Positions 32,230-41,161 of a stretch of DNA of 64,000 bases are shown piece after piece. Made by a program: the position numbers and the translations under genes. Origin of the DNA: Zoogloea sp016790385 (GTDB taxonomy: Bacteria; Pseudomonadota; Gammaproteobacteria; Burkholderiales; Rhodocyclaceae); assembly GCF_041916735.1 (NCBI RefSeq), contig NZ_JAYRYY010000001.1. One strand, 5' to 3'. Numbering within the stretch: the stretch's first letter is position 1; every line of letters begins with the position of its first letter. The notes below the pieces were generated by a model that had not been told where the DNA came from, ran no database searches, and saw only the letters and a list, made by a program, of their open reading frames with translations.

Positions 32230-34545
32230 ATGAACTCCGTGCCCGCTCACCTTTCGACATCCTATTCCGACTATCTCGGACCGGCCGTTCCTGAAATCTG
32301 GCGCTCACGGCTCGACGCCTCCCTGGCCGCCGACGAGAAGGTTCTGGCCAGCCTCAGCCTCGATCTGGACACGCAACTTCAGTTCCGCAGCGGAATCGTG
32401 GCCCTCACCGACCGTCGGCTGATGGCCTGGGACGATGCAGCCGGCGCCTGGCAATCGTGGCCTTTCCGCGACGGCATGCAACTGCGCCACCGGGACCACG
32501 GCGGTGTCGCCGCCCTTGATCTGGTGGACCCGGCGGGCAAGCTCGCGGGCTGGCGTTTCACCCTCGCCCAGGACCCGGCCGCACGCAACCTCTCCGACCG
32601 CTTCAAGGCCCAGCTCGAGTGTGTGCTGGCGGGGCGTCAGCCGACCCCGCCCGAGCCCCTGACCTGTCCGACCTGCGACGCGCCCCTGCCGCCGGGCACC
32701 GACGAATGCCCCACCTGCGCCCGGGAGATCCACACCCCGCCGTCCACCTGGACCCTGTTCCGCCTGTGGCGCTTTGCCCAGCCCTACAAGGGGCAGCTCC
32801 TGGCCGGCTTCGTCCTGACCCTGCTATCAACGGCCGCCACCCTCGTCCCGCCCTACCTCACCATGCCCCTGATGGACGAGGTGCTGATCCCCTTCCAGAA
32901 CGGCGCCCCCATCGACGGCCCCCGCGTCATGATGATGCTCGGCGGCCTGCTGATCGCCGCGATCTTGGCCTGGGGTCTCGGCTGGGCCAAGACCTACATC
33001 CTGGCCCTGGTCAGCGAACGCATCGGCGCCGACCTGCGCACCACCACCTACGAGCACCTGCAAGGCCTGTCCCTGGAGTACTTTGGCGGCAAGCGCACCG
33101 GCGACCTGATGGCACGGATCGGCGCCGAGACCGACCGGATCTGCCTGTTCCTGTCGATGAACCTGCTGGACTTCGCCACCGACGTGCTGATGATCACCAT
33201 GACGGCGATCATCCTGGTGTCCATCAACCCGTGGCTGGCCCTCGTCACCCTGGTGCCGCTGCCCTTCATCGCCTGGCTGATCCACACGGTGCGCGACAAG
33301 CTGCGCTACGGCTTCGAGCAGGTGGACCGGGTATGGTCCGAGGTTACCAGCGTGCTGGCCGACACCATTCCCGGCATCCGCGTGGTCAAGGCCTTTGCCC
33401 AGGAGAAGCGGGAAGTCGCCCGCTTCCGCGAGGCCAATGCCCGCAACCTCGCGGTGAATGACCGGGTGAACAAGGTGTGGTCGGTGTTCTCGCCCACGGT
33501 CACCCTGCTCACCGAAGTGGGCCTGCTGATCGTATGGGGTTTCGGCATCTGGCTGGTATCCAAGAACGACGTCACCGTCGGCACCCTGGCGGCCTTCCTG
33601 GCCTACATCTCGCGCTTCTACACCCGCCTCGACTCCATGAGCCGGATCGTCTCGGTGACCCAGAAGGCCGCTGCCGGCGCCAAGCGCATCTTCGACATCC
33701 TCGACCACGTTTCCAGCGTGCCCGATCCGGCAACCCCTCAGCACCTGCCCAAGGTCACCGGCGCCATCGAGGTCAAGCGGGTCGGCTTCCGTTACGGCAA
33801 CCGCAGCATCCTGCGCGGCGTCGATCTGAACATCGCCCCGGGCGAAATGATCGGTCTGGTGGGCCATTCGGGTTCGGGCAAGAGCACCCTGGTCAATCTG
33901 ATCTGCCGCTTCTACGACGTGACCGATGGCTCCATCCGCATCGAGGGCATGGACATCCGTTCAGTGCCGGTGTCGGAATACCGCCGCAATATCGGTCTGG
34001 TGCTCCAGGAACCCTTCCTGTTCTTCGGCACCATTGCCGAGAACATCGCCTACGGCAAGCCCGACGCCAGCCGCGAAGAGATCATCGCCGCGGCCCGCGC
34101 CGCCCACGCCCACGATTTCATCCTGCGCCTGCCCCAGGGTTATGACTCGCTCGTTGGCGAACGCGGCCAGGCCTTGTCGGGCGGCGAGCGCCAGCGCATC
34201 TCCATCGCCCGGGCGCTACTCATCGACCCGCGCATCCTGATCCTCGACGAAGCCACCTCGGCGGTGGATACCGAGACCGAGATGGAGATCCAGGCCGCGT
34301 TGGAAAACCTCATCCGCGGTCGCACCACCATTGCCATCGCCCACCGCCTGTCCACCCTGCGCAAGGCCGACCGGCTGGTGGTGCTGGACCGGGGGCAGAT
34401 CGTCGAGATCGGCAACCACGACACCCTGATGGAAAAACAGGGTGCCTATTTCCGCCTCTACGAAGCCCAGACCCGCAAGCTGGACGACGACGCCATCGGC
34501 CCAGAGCCCCGCGCGCCCCAGCACCGCGAACACGCCCCCGCCTGA
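32230..34545 (+). CDS. cyanophycin-associated ABC transporter, fused permease and ATPase, with N-terminal zinc ribbon
   Basis: This 771-residue half-transporter has an unusual N-terminal region of about 170 residues. It contains a PH-like segment (VALTDRRLMAWDD) and a zinc-ribbon-like CPTC...CPTC (C146, C149, C160, C163). Six membrane spans follow (about 185-460), then an ATPase domain with GHSGSGKST, LSGGERQRISIARALL, ILILDEATSAVD and IAHRLS. It is divergent from the cyanophycin synthetases (237-base gap) and 9 bases before the DUF1854 gene. Such a transporter with DUF1854 is a recognised companion of cyanophycin genes, but its cargo is unknown. The family architecture is of exporter type. 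Confidence 0.85.
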   Translation: MNSVPAHLSTSYSDYLGPAVPEIWRSRLDASLAADEKVLASLSLDLDTQLQFRSGIVALTDRRLMAWDDAAGAWQSWPFRDGMQLRHRDHGGVAALDLVDPAGKLAGWRFTLAQDPAARNLSDRFKAQLECVLAGRQPTPPEPLTCPTCDAPLPPGTDECPTCAREIHTPPSTWTLFRLWRFAQPYKGQLLAGFVLTLLSTAATLVPPYLTMPLMDEVLIPFQNGAPIDGPRVMMMLGGLLIAAILAWGLGWAKTYILALVSERIGADLRTTTYEHLQGLSLEYFGGKRTGDLMARIGAETDRICLFLSMNLLDFATDVLMITMTAIILVSINPWLALVTLVPLPFIAWLIHTVRDKLRYGFEQVDRVWSEVTSVLADTIPGIRVVKAFAQEKREVARFREANARNLAVNDRVNKVWSVFSPTVTLLTEVGLLIVWGFGIWLVSKNDVTVGTLAAFLAYISRFYTRLDSMSRIVSVTQKAAAGAKRIFDILDHVSSVPDPATPQHLPKVTGAIEVKRVGFRYGNRSILRGVDLNIAPGEMIGLVGHSGSGKSTLVNLICRFYDVTDGSIRIEGMDIRSVPVSEYRRNIGLVLQEPFLFFGTIAENIAYGKPDASREEIIAAARAAHAHDFILRLPQGYDSLVGERGQALSGGERQRISIARALLIDPRILILDEATSAVDTETEMEIQAALENLIRGRTTIAIAHRLSTLRKADRLVVLDRGQIVEIGNHDTLMEKQGAYFRLYEAQTRKLDDDAIGPEPRAPQHREHAPA

Positions 34546-34554
34546 AGGCCCGCC

Positions 34555-35022
34555 ATGTCCCAGCAGAATCTCAACATTGCCCGCAACAGCTTTGGCCAGC
34601 TTGTGCTCACCGACCCGGAAGGCAAAGCCCACCTGGTGACCCCGGTGCGCGCCTTTCCCATCGCCGCCCCAACCGAAAACATCGGTCTGATCAACACCGA
34701 CGGCGAGGAAGTGGCGTGGATTGAACGCCTTTCCGACCTGCCCGACGACAAGCGCCAGTTGATCGCCGACGAAATGGCCAGCCGCGAGTTCATGCCGGTG
34801 ATCCAGCGCATCAGCCATGTCTCGAGCTTTGCCACGCCAAGCACCTGGGATCTGGAAACCGACCGGGGCGCCACCAGCATGGTGCTCAAAGGCGAGGAAG
34901 ACATCCGCCGCCTCGCCGCCCCGGCCCTGATGATCACCGACAGCCGCGGCATCAACTTCCTGATCCGCGACCGCTACGCCCTCGACAGCCACAGCAAGCG
35001 TCTGCTCGACCGCTTCCTCTAG
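34555..35022 (+). CDS. DUF1854 family protein, cyanophycin metabolism-associated
   Basis: This 155-residue protein has the DUF1854 pattern: LTDPEGKAHLVTPVRAFPIAAPTENIGLINTDGEEVAWIERL, then EFMPVIQRISHVSSFATPSTWDLETDRG and INFLIRDRYALDSHSKRLLDRFL. It has no signal peptide or membrane segment. The family occurs next to cyanophycin synthetase and the ABC transporter upstream, and databases name it by that association; its biochemical role is unknown. It follows the transporter gene by 9 bases and is surely co-transcribed. A scaffold or regulator role is only a guess. Confidence 0.85.
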   Translation: MSQQNLNIARNSFGQLVLTDPEGKAHLVTPVRAFPIAAPTENIGLINTDGEEVAWIERLSDLPDDKRQLIADEMASREFMPVIQRISHVSSFATPSTWDLETDRGATSMVLKGEEDIRRLAAPALMITDSRGINFLIRDRYALDSHSKRLLDRFL

Positions 35023-35043
35023 CCCATCGGGCCGGCGGTGGCA

Positions 35044-35814
35044 TCAGTCACCGCCGCCGAATCCTCCCCCGCCGCACCCGCCTCCCCCGTCACCCGCGTC
35101 GCCACCGCCGCTGTCAGAACCGCCCGAGCAGCCGCCGTCTCCACCGCCACAGCCGATGTCGGAGGCGCAGTAGGCACCACCCGATTGCACACCGTCTGGC
35201 CCCATGCAGTTGAGGGCATAGCGGAAACCGTCAGGAATCAGCAGCAGGCCATCGAGTGCAAAAAGCATGGGCAGGCGCTCGGGTTTTCGGGGGTTGATGC
35301 CATCAAGGCGGCATGCATGCAGCCACGTGCGGCGCAGGCCGGCCCGCCCGTCCCCCGGATCTGCCATGTACTCCGCAGGCGTGTGATCGAGAAACCGCCC
35401 CAGGGCCTGACGGCAGAATTGGCGGTAGCCCTGGGTGAACAGGATGAACTCGTGCCACGCCACGTCCACCGCCTGGCTCGGCATGGATACCATCCGCCCT
35501 TGCGCCGCCAGGGCCGCCTGAAAGAAGGTGCGCAGCTCCCTCACGACCATGTCGGCCTGGGCTTCGGTGAGGTGGGGATAGCGCGCCCGGACCTTGCGCG
35601 CCAATCCCGCCGGAAATCGGAACTCGGCCAGAAAGCGCACCCGAGCCCGCTGCCGCCAGCGCCGCCAGGCCACACCGGCCAGCATCAGGGCGCCCCCGGC
35701 GATGAGCAGCCGGGAAACCCAGGCATCCGCCGCCGGCTGACGAAACGCGATGAAGCCGATACCCACCGCCAGCACCAGCGGCAGGCCGAGCATGCGATAG
35801 CGTCGCCCCATCAT
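35044..35814 (-). CDS. hypothetical membrane protein with Gly/Cys-rich C-terminus
   Basis: This is a 256-residue protein. ATG 35814 is preferred for the AGGAG upstream; a longer TTG form is possible. Two hydrophobic segments lie near the N-terminus (LGLPLVLAVGIGFIAF and LLIAGGALMLAGVAW). A helical soluble domain follows, with VDVAWHEFILFTQGYRQFCRQALGRFLDHTPAE. The last about 45 residues are a Gly/Ser/Asp/Cys tail (DIGCGGGDGGCSGGSDSGGG and onward). Such tails occur in a few uncharacterised bacterial membrane proteins; their role is unknown. It converges on the DUF1854 gene with a 21-base gap. Confidence 0.65.
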   Translation of the reverse strand: MMGRRYRMLGLPLVLAVGIGFIAFRQPAADAWVSRLLIAGGALMLAGVAWRRWRQRARVRFLAEFRFPAGLARKVRARYPHLTEAQADMVVRELRTFFQAALAAQGRMVSMPSQAVDVAWHEFILFTQGYRQFCRQALGRFLDHTPAEYMADPGDGRAGLRRTWLHACRLDGINPRKPERLPMLFALDGLLLIPDGFRYALNCMGPDGVQSGGAYCASDIGCGGGDGGCSGGSDSGGGDAGDGGGGCGGGGFGGGD

Positions 35815-35985
35815 CTTCCCAAGCTCCTTTCCGAGGCGCGAGATCACGCCGGCATTCCAACCATCACGTTGCGCGGTTGACTCCGAAACGGGCAATCACA
35901 CGGCCTTAACATTTTCGCAGCCGCCCGGTAATGAGAGCTTCTTAATCTTGCCGCGAAGGCCATTTCGACACTCCAGGGAGACTCC

Positions 35986-36579
35986 ATGAAAGACTTTCTG
36001 CACGCACTGCAGACCCAGCGCTGGGACGACCACCGCTTCTATCACCACAGCCGGGTGAACCAGACCCTGCATCTGATCAGCGCCATCAGCTTCCTGATCG
36101 CCTATTCCCTCCTCTTTGTGGACCCGGTCAAAGCCGCATTGATCGGCTGGCTGATCTCCATGGTCACGCGCCAGTCCGGCCACTTCTTTTTCGAACCCCT
36201 GGGTTACGACGAGGAGAACAAGGTCAGCAATGAATACAAGGAAGCCGTGAAGGTGGGCTACAACCTCAAGCGCAAGGTGGTGCTGCTGTCCATCTGGGCC
36301 TTCATCCCGCCTGCCCTGTGGCTCAACCCGACGATGTTCGGACTGTTCGACGCCCACACCGACATGGGAACCTACATCGATCACCTGGGCATCCTGTGGC
36401 TCAGCCTGGGTGTCGGCGGCCTGCTCTTCCGCACCGTGCATCTGTTCTTCATCCGCGATGTGCAGACCGGGCTGGTGTGGCTGACCAAGATCCTTACCGA
36501 CCCTTACCACGACATCAAGCTCTACCACCGGGCGCCTCTGCTCCTGCTGCGCGACCTGCGCGCTCGCCAGGCCATCTGA
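35986..36579 (+). CDS. Mpo1-like (DUF962-like) membrane protein
   Basis: This 197-residue protein has about four hydrophobic segments. Conserved polar residues fit the Mpo1-like pattern: YHHSRVNQTLHLISAISF early and TRQSGHFFFEPLGYDEENK in the second third. The His residues (HH, LH, GHFFFE) could bind iron, as in yeast Mpo1, an alpha-oxidation dioxygenase of 2-hydroxy fatty acids. The assignment is by motif only. It ends at a strong hairpin shared with the convergent aminotransferase gene, and phosphatidylserine decarboxylase is close, so lipid metabolism is a plausible setting. Confidence 0.55.
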   Translation: MKDFLHALQTQRWDDHRFYHHSRVNQTLHLISAISFLIAYSLLFVDPVKAALIGWLISMVTRQSGHFFFEPLGYDEENKVSNEYKEAVKVGYNLKRKVVLLSIWAFIPPALWLNPTMFGLFDAHTDMGTYIDHLGILWLSLGVGGLLFRTVHLFFIRDVQTGLVWLTKILTDPYHDIKLYHRAPLLLLRDLRARQAI

Positions 36580-36589
36580 GCCCCCAAAC

Positions 36590-36619
36590 GCCGCCCTTCC
36601 TGCACACGGGAAGGGCGGC
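36590..36619. terminator. bidirectional terminator-like hairpin
   Basis: GCCGCCCTTCC and GGAAGGGCGGC form a perfect 11-bp stem with an 8-base loop. It lies between the convergent genes ending at 36579 and 36630. There is no T-run on either side. Confidence 0.65.
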
Positions 36620-36629
36620 ACCAAACCGC

Positions 36630-38291
36630 TCATTTCAGGAAACGATGGACCAGCATCTCCTTAAGGATGCGCCGGCGGATGCCCTTGTCGGTGAGAGTCC
36701 CGTCATTCCACCACCAGCCATCCGCCTCCATCTTCCGCGCCGCGGCGACGATGCGCTCGACCACTTCCGCAAAATCCGCGTCGGTGTAATTCAGGCTGAA
36801 GATGAAGCGGCCGGTCCCCACCCAGCTCAGCGCAAGGCCCTCGGCGCGCAGGTAGTATTGGAGCATCCAGTTGTAGCGCCCCGGCCGCGTGTAGGTCATC
36901 GTCCAGATGGTGGAGAGGTTTGCCACACGCACGGGCAGGCCGGCCTCTTCGAGGCGTGCATTGAGGCACGCCGCACGCGCATTCCAGCGATCTTCCAACC
37001 CTTCGTAGAGCGCCTGCACCTCCGGCGACTCGATGCGCTCCAGGAACTCGGCCATGGCCCCCATCACCCAGGGATGGGAGTTGAAGGTGCCGCGGGCAAA
37101 GCAGATGTCGGCCGGCCGGTCGTCCCGGTAGCGTTTCATCAGCTGTCGCTTGCCGCACACCACTCCCACGGGCAGGCCGCCACCCAGGGTCTTGCCGTAG
37201 GTCACCATGTCGGCCTTGACACCAAAATAGGCCTGGGCGCCCCCGGCTGCGAGGCGAAAGCCCACAAAGACCTCGTCAAAGATCAGCACGATGCCCCGCT
37301 CATCGCACACCTGGCGCAGTTCGCGCAGCCACGCCGCATAGGCTGTCTTATCGAAGCCGGCCCGGCGGCTGCTATCCACCAGCGACGAATCCCCCGGCGC
37401 CGAGCCATTGGGGTGCAGCGCCTGCAAAGGATTCACCAGCACGCAGGCGATGTCCTTGCGCCGACGCAGCACACGCAGCGCATCGCCATGCATGTCCCGG
37501 AGCGTGTAGGTCTGGTTGGCGGCAGTGGGATTACCAACGCCGGGCTGCACCTCGCCCCACCAGCCGTGGTAAGCGCCACAGAAGCGGACCAGGTGGGTCC
37601 GTCCGGTGTGGTAACGGGCCAGGCGCACGGCCTGCATGACCGCCTCGGTGCCCGACATGTGGAAGGACACCTCATCGAGCCCGGAAATCGCCTGGAGCCG
37701 CTTCACGTTGTACGCAAGGAGTGGATGGTAGGCGCCCAGCACCGGCCCCAATGCCTCGACCCGCTCGCTGCCGAGGGCCATGCATTCCTTGTAGAAGTCG
37801 TAGCCAAACACATTCACGCCATAGGCGCCCCCCAGATCGTAGAAAACATTGCCATCGAGGTCGGTCACGGTGACCCCCGACGAGGCCTGAAGGAATGCGC
37901 CGCCTTTCAGATGCTGGCGCAGGAATCGGCTGTATTGAAAGGGAACGCGATAGGCGCTGGTGAATTGCAGGTCCGACACCACGTCCTGGGTTTCGGCCGT
38001 GAGGGCCGCGCTCTCCGCAAAACGCTGCTGGTAGATCGCGGCCAGACCGAAGAAACCCTTGCGGCGGCGGGCCACGACCTCCGGCGGAGCGTCGTCGGAA
38101 TCGAAGAACCCCGCCTCATCGTATTCGTAAAAAGGCAGCAGCTTTGCCACCCGCCGCGACATCTTGGCGTGGCCGGTCAGGGACGGGTGCTTGCCCCGCG
38201 ACAACTCCAGCCGGCGCTTCGCCTTCAATACCAGGCCGGGCAGCGCAAGCGCCCCCAGGCCGGCCAATACCAACGCATCTTCCACGGGCAC
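36630..38291 (-). CDS. class III aminotransferase, glutamate-1-semialdehyde aminomutase-like, with N-terminal extension
   Basis: This is a 553-residue PLP enzyme. The core (about residue 110 on) has YHMSG-like SFHMSGTEAVMQAVRLAR, the CGAYHGWW loop, LIFDEVFVGFR and the cofactor lysine in YGKTLGGGLPVG. The core resembles glutamate-1-semialdehyde 2,1-aminomutase, but HemL is about 425 residues and this has about 100 extra at the N-terminus, including a hydrophobic start (ALVLAGLGALALPGLVL). It is unlikely to be the haem-pathway enzyme; similar aminotransferases act on acyl or polyketide substrates. The start is GTG at 38291, only 18 bases from the divergent psd start, so a downstream start is possible. 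Confidence 0.7.
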   Translation of the reverse strand: MPVEDALVLAGLGALALPGLVLKAKRRLELSRGKHPSLTGHAKMSRRVAKLLPFYEYDEAGFFDSDDAPPEVVARRRKGFFGLAAIYQQRFAESAALTAETQDVVSDLQFTSAYRVPFQYSRFLRQHLKGGAFLQASSGVTVTDLDGNVFYDLGGAYGVNVFGYDFYKECMALGSERVEALGPVLGAYHPLLAYNVKRLQAISGLDEVSFHMSGTEAVMQAVRLARYHTGRTHLVRFCGAYHGWWGEVQPGVGNPTAANQTYTLRDMHGDALRVLRRRKDIACVLVNPLQALHPNGSAPGDSSLVDSSRRAGFDKTAYAAWLRELRQVCDERGIVLIFDEVFVGFRLAAGGAQAYFGVKADMVTYGKTLGGGLPVGVVCGKRQLMKRYRDDRPADICFARGTFNSHPWVMGAMAEFLERIESPEVQALYEGLEDRWNARAACLNARLEEAGLPVRVANLSTIWTMTYTRPGRYNWMLQYYLRAEGLALSWVGTGRFIFSLNYTDADFAEVVERIVAAARKMEADGWWWNDGTLTDKGIRRRILKEMLVHRFLK

Positions 38292-38309
38292 TCACTCCAC
38301 AACTGAAAG

Positions 38310-39263
38310 ATGACTGATTTAACCGAACCCCGTTACAGCGCCATGAAAAACCCGCCCCCCCGTCGTCCTTCCGCCACCCGTATCCTCGATCAGGAAGATC
38401 TCAACTTCCTGCTGACCAATCGCGTGCCGCGTGCCCTCCTCACCCGATTCATGGGCTGGTTCAGCAAAATTGAGCATCCGCTGGTCGCGGCTCTCTCCAT
38501 CCGCATCTGGCGTCTCTTCGCCGATCTCGACCTGTCGGAAGCGCGCGAGCGGGAGTTTCGCAGCATGCATGCCTGCTTCACCCGCGAACTCAAGCCAGGC
38601 GCACGTACCATCGACACCGACCCGACCGTCCTGTGCAGCCCTTGCGACGCCATTGTGGGCGCCTGCGGCCCCCTCGACGGCATCACGGCTTTGCAGGCCA
38701 AGGGCGCACCCTACCCGCTCACCGACCTGCTCGGTGATGCCGGGCACGTGGAGGCCTGCCGCGCCGGCCACTACGTCACCTTGCGTCTCAAATCGAGCAT
38801 GTACCACCGCTTCCACGCACCGGCCGATCTGCGGGTGGAGCATGTGACGTATTTTTCCGGCGATACCTGGAACGTGAATCCCGCCGCCCTCAAACGGGTG
38901 GAAAAGCTGTTCTGCAAGAACGAACGGGCGGTGATCAAGGCACGTCTGGAAGGTAGCGGAGTCCTCCTGACCCTCGTGCCCGTAGCCGCCATTCTGGTGG
39001 CCAGCATCCGCCTGCACTGGCTCGACACGCTGCTGCATGCGGGCTACCGCGGCCCGCAGCAGATCCCTGCTCACGCCAGCTTCGCCAAGGGTCAGGAAAT
39101 GGGCTGGTTCGAGCACGGTTCGACCATCATCGTCTTCGTTCCACCCGGCTTCGCCCTGTGCCCGGGCGTGGAGGAAGGAAGCCCCATTCGCATGGGGCAG
39201 GCATTACTGCGGCGGATCGACGAGACTGGCTCCCCCCTGGCGCCACCCCGGCTCACCGCGTAA
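38310..39263 (+). CDS. psd: phosphatidylserine decarboxylase
   Basis: This is a 317-residue protein. The catalytic and processing residues of the full-length Psd family are visible: Asp in CSPCDAIVGACG (PADG in E. coli), His in YHRFHAPAD, and the self-cleavage site as HGST in GWFEHGSTIIVF (LGST is usual). The Ser there would become the pyruvoyl cofactor after autoproteolysis. It converts phosphatidylserine to phosphatidylethanolamine at the inner membrane. ATG 38343 is an alternative start. The gene is alone here, not next to pssA as is common, so it could be a second decarboxylase acting with the lipid-like genes nearby. Confidence 0.82.
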   Translation: MTDLTEPRYSAMKNPPPRRPSATRILDQEDLNFLLTNRVPRALLTRFMGWFSKIEHPLVAALSIRIWRLFADLDLSEAREREFRSMHACFTRELKPGARTIDTDPTVLCSPCDAIVGACGPLDGITALQAKGAPYPLTDLLGDAGHVEACRAGHYVTLRLKSSMYHRFHAPADLRVEHVTYFSGDTWNVNPAALKRVEKLFCKNERAVIKARLEGSGVLLTLVPVAAILVASIRLHWLDTLLHAGYRGPQQIPAHASFAKGQEMGWFEHGSTIIVFVPPGFALCPGVEEGSPIRMGQALLRRIDETGSPLAPPRLTA

Positions 39264-39284
39264 AAAAGGGGGCCTTGCGGCCCC
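39262..39284 (-). terminator. rho-independent terminator of the acyl-CoA dehydrogenase operon
   Basis: On the minus strand, GGGGCC-GCAA-GGCCCC is followed by two more C and then six T (39262-39267). This is a textbook intrinsic terminator, 28 bases after the dehydrogenase stop codon. It also abuts the psd stop codon from the other side. Confidence 0.85.
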
Positions 39285-39312
39285 TGCTGGCTTCCCAATG
39301 GCTGACCGTTGG

Positions 39313-41109
39313 TCAGAACTGGTCTTCGGTCAGCGCCAGGGCACCCGCCGCACCATTGACCACCGCGTAGGCCAGGCCGGGAGCCTGGGCCAGCACATGG
39401 TCGGCGTAGAAGCGCGCCGTGGTGATCTTGGCCGAGTAAAAGGACGCATCGCCGCTGCCTTCAGCCAGGCGACGGGCCGACACCAGGGCGGCACGCCCCA
39501 TCTGCCAGCCGCCTGCGACGATCCCCAGCAGCTTGAGGAAGGGAACCGAGCCCACCGAGGCCGACTTGATGTCGGCACCGTAGGTGGCGACGATGTAGGC
39601 GACGGCCTCCTCCAGCGCCGTCACGCCGGCTGAGAGGGCCTTGCGGATGGCGGCAAACTCGTCCCCCGCCGCTTCCGACAACTGGGCCTCGACCCGGCGC
39701 ATCTCGGCGATGACGAGCTTGACCGTCTCGCCACCCTCCCGCGCGATCTTGCGACCGATCAGGTCATTGGCCTGGATGGCCGTGGTGCCCTCGTAGATCG
39801 CCGTAATGCGCGCGTCGCGGAGGTGCTGAGCCGCGCCGGTCTCTTCGATGAAGCCCATGCCCCCATGCACCTGCACACCGGTGGAGGTGATCTCAATGGA
39901 CGCCTCGGTGAGCCAGCCCTTGACCACCGGAATCATCAGATCCATGAAGGCCTGGCTTCGGGCGCGCACGGCCTCGTCCGGATGGTGGTGAGCCATGTCG
40001 GTCGCAGCGCCCACCACGTAGGCCAGCGCACGCTGAGCCTCGATCTGCGACTTCATGCTCAACAGCATGCGGCGCACGTCGGGGTGGTGGATGATGCTCA
40101 CCTTCGGGCCGCCACGCACGCCGGCCTCGGTGCCCTGGATGCGCTCCTTGGCATAGGCCAGCGCCTGCTGGTAAGCACGCTCGGACAGGGCCAGGCCCTC
40201 CATGCCGACGGCAAAGCGGGCTTCGTTCATCATGATGAACATGTACTCAAGGCCACGATTGGCCTCGCCCACCAGGGTGCCAATGGCCCCGCCCTTGTCG
40301 CCAAAAGCCAGCACGGCCGTCGGGCTGGCGTGGATGCCCAGCTTGTGCTCGATGGATACGCAATGCACGTCGTTGCGCTCGCCAGGGGTGCCATCGGCCT
40401 TGAGCAGGAACTTGGGCACGACGAACAGGGAGATGCCCTTCACCCCCTCCGGTGCGTCCGGCAGACGGGCCAGCACCAGGTGAATGATGTTCTCGGTCAT
40501 GTCGTGCTCGCCATAGGTGATGAAGATCTTCTGGCCGAAGATCTTGTAGGTGCCATCACCCTGGGGCACGGCGCGGGTGCGCACGGCGGCCAGATCGGAA
40601 CCGGCGGAGGGCTCGGTGAGGTTCATGGTGCCCGTCCATTCGCCGCTCACCATCTTGGGCAGATACAGCGCCTTCTGCTCGTCGGTGCCACGCAGCTTGA
40701 TGGATTCGATGGCGCCATTGGTCAGCATCGGGCAAAGGGAGAAGGCCATATTGGCGGATTTCCACATCTCCATCACCGCGGTGGAAACGAGCTTGGGCAG
40801 GCCCTGGCCGCCAAACTCCGGCTCGCAGGCCAGCGCGGTCCAGCCGGCCTCGGCGAACTGCGTGTAAGCCTCCTTCCAGCCGGTGGCGGTCCGCACCTCG
40901 CCGTTGTCCCAGGTGGCACCTTCCTGGTCACCAGTCCAGTTGAGGGGGGCAATCACGCCACTGGCGAACTTGTTGGCTTCTTCAAGGATGGCATCGACCA
41001 GATCGGAAGTGGCGTCCTCGCAGCCCGGAAGGGCCGAGACGGCCTCGAGATCGGCCAGTTCGCGCAGTACGAATTGCATGTCACGGATGGGTGCGTTGTA
41101 ACTGCTCAT
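39313..41109 (-). CDS. acyl-CoA dehydrogenase, about 600-residue (DmdC-like) type
   Basis: This is a 598-residue flavoenzyme. ATG 41109 is chosen over an upstream GTG because GGAG precedes it. It has MNLTEPSAGSDLAAVRTRA, QKIFITYGEHDMTENIIHLVLAR and the CoA/FAD motifs VHGGMGFIEETGAAQHLRDARITAIYEGTTAIQANDLIGRKI. The extra about 150 residues at the C-terminus set it in the long group with DmdC and related dehydrogenases of medium or branched acyl-CoA. It passes electrons to the electron transfer flavoprotein encoded upstream in the same operon. The substrate is not evident. A terminator follows the gene. Confidence 0.93.
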   Translation of the reverse strand: MSSYNAPIRDMQFVLRELADLEAVSALPGCEDATSDLVDAILEEANKFASGVIAPLNWTGDQEGATWDNGEVRTATGWKEAYTQFAEAGWTALACEPEFGGQGLPKLVSTAVMEMWKSANMAFSLCPMLTNGAIESIKLRGTDEQKALYLPKMVSGEWTGTMNLTEPSAGSDLAAVRTRAVPQGDGTYKIFGQKIFITYGEHDMTENIIHLVLARLPDAPEGVKGISLFVVPKFLLKADGTPGERNDVHCVSIEHKLGIHASPTAVLAFGDKGGAIGTLVGEANRGLEYMFIMMNEARFAVGMEGLALSERAYQQALAYAKERIQGTEAGVRGGPKVSIIHHPDVRRMLLSMKSQIEAQRALAYVVGAATDMAHHHPDEAVRARSQAFMDLMIPVVKGWLTEASIEITSTGVQVHGGMGFIEETGAAQHLRDARITAIYEGTTAIQANDLIGRKIAREGGETVKLVIAEMRRVEAQLSEAAGDEFAAIRKALSAGVTALEEAVAYIVATYGADIKSASVGSVPFLKLLGIVAGGWQMGRAALVSARRLAEGSGDASFYSAKITTARFYADHVLAQAPGLAYAVVNGAAGALALTEDQF

Positions 41110-41161
41110 TGATTTTTTCTCCACAGAATGTTGTTTTAGGTTTTACGACCTGCCGGCCGGC

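Noticed and set aside
36630..38291. Naming the class III aminotransferase hemL
   Set aside because: It is about 130 residues longer than HemL, has a hydrophobic N-terminal extension and lacks any haem-gene context.
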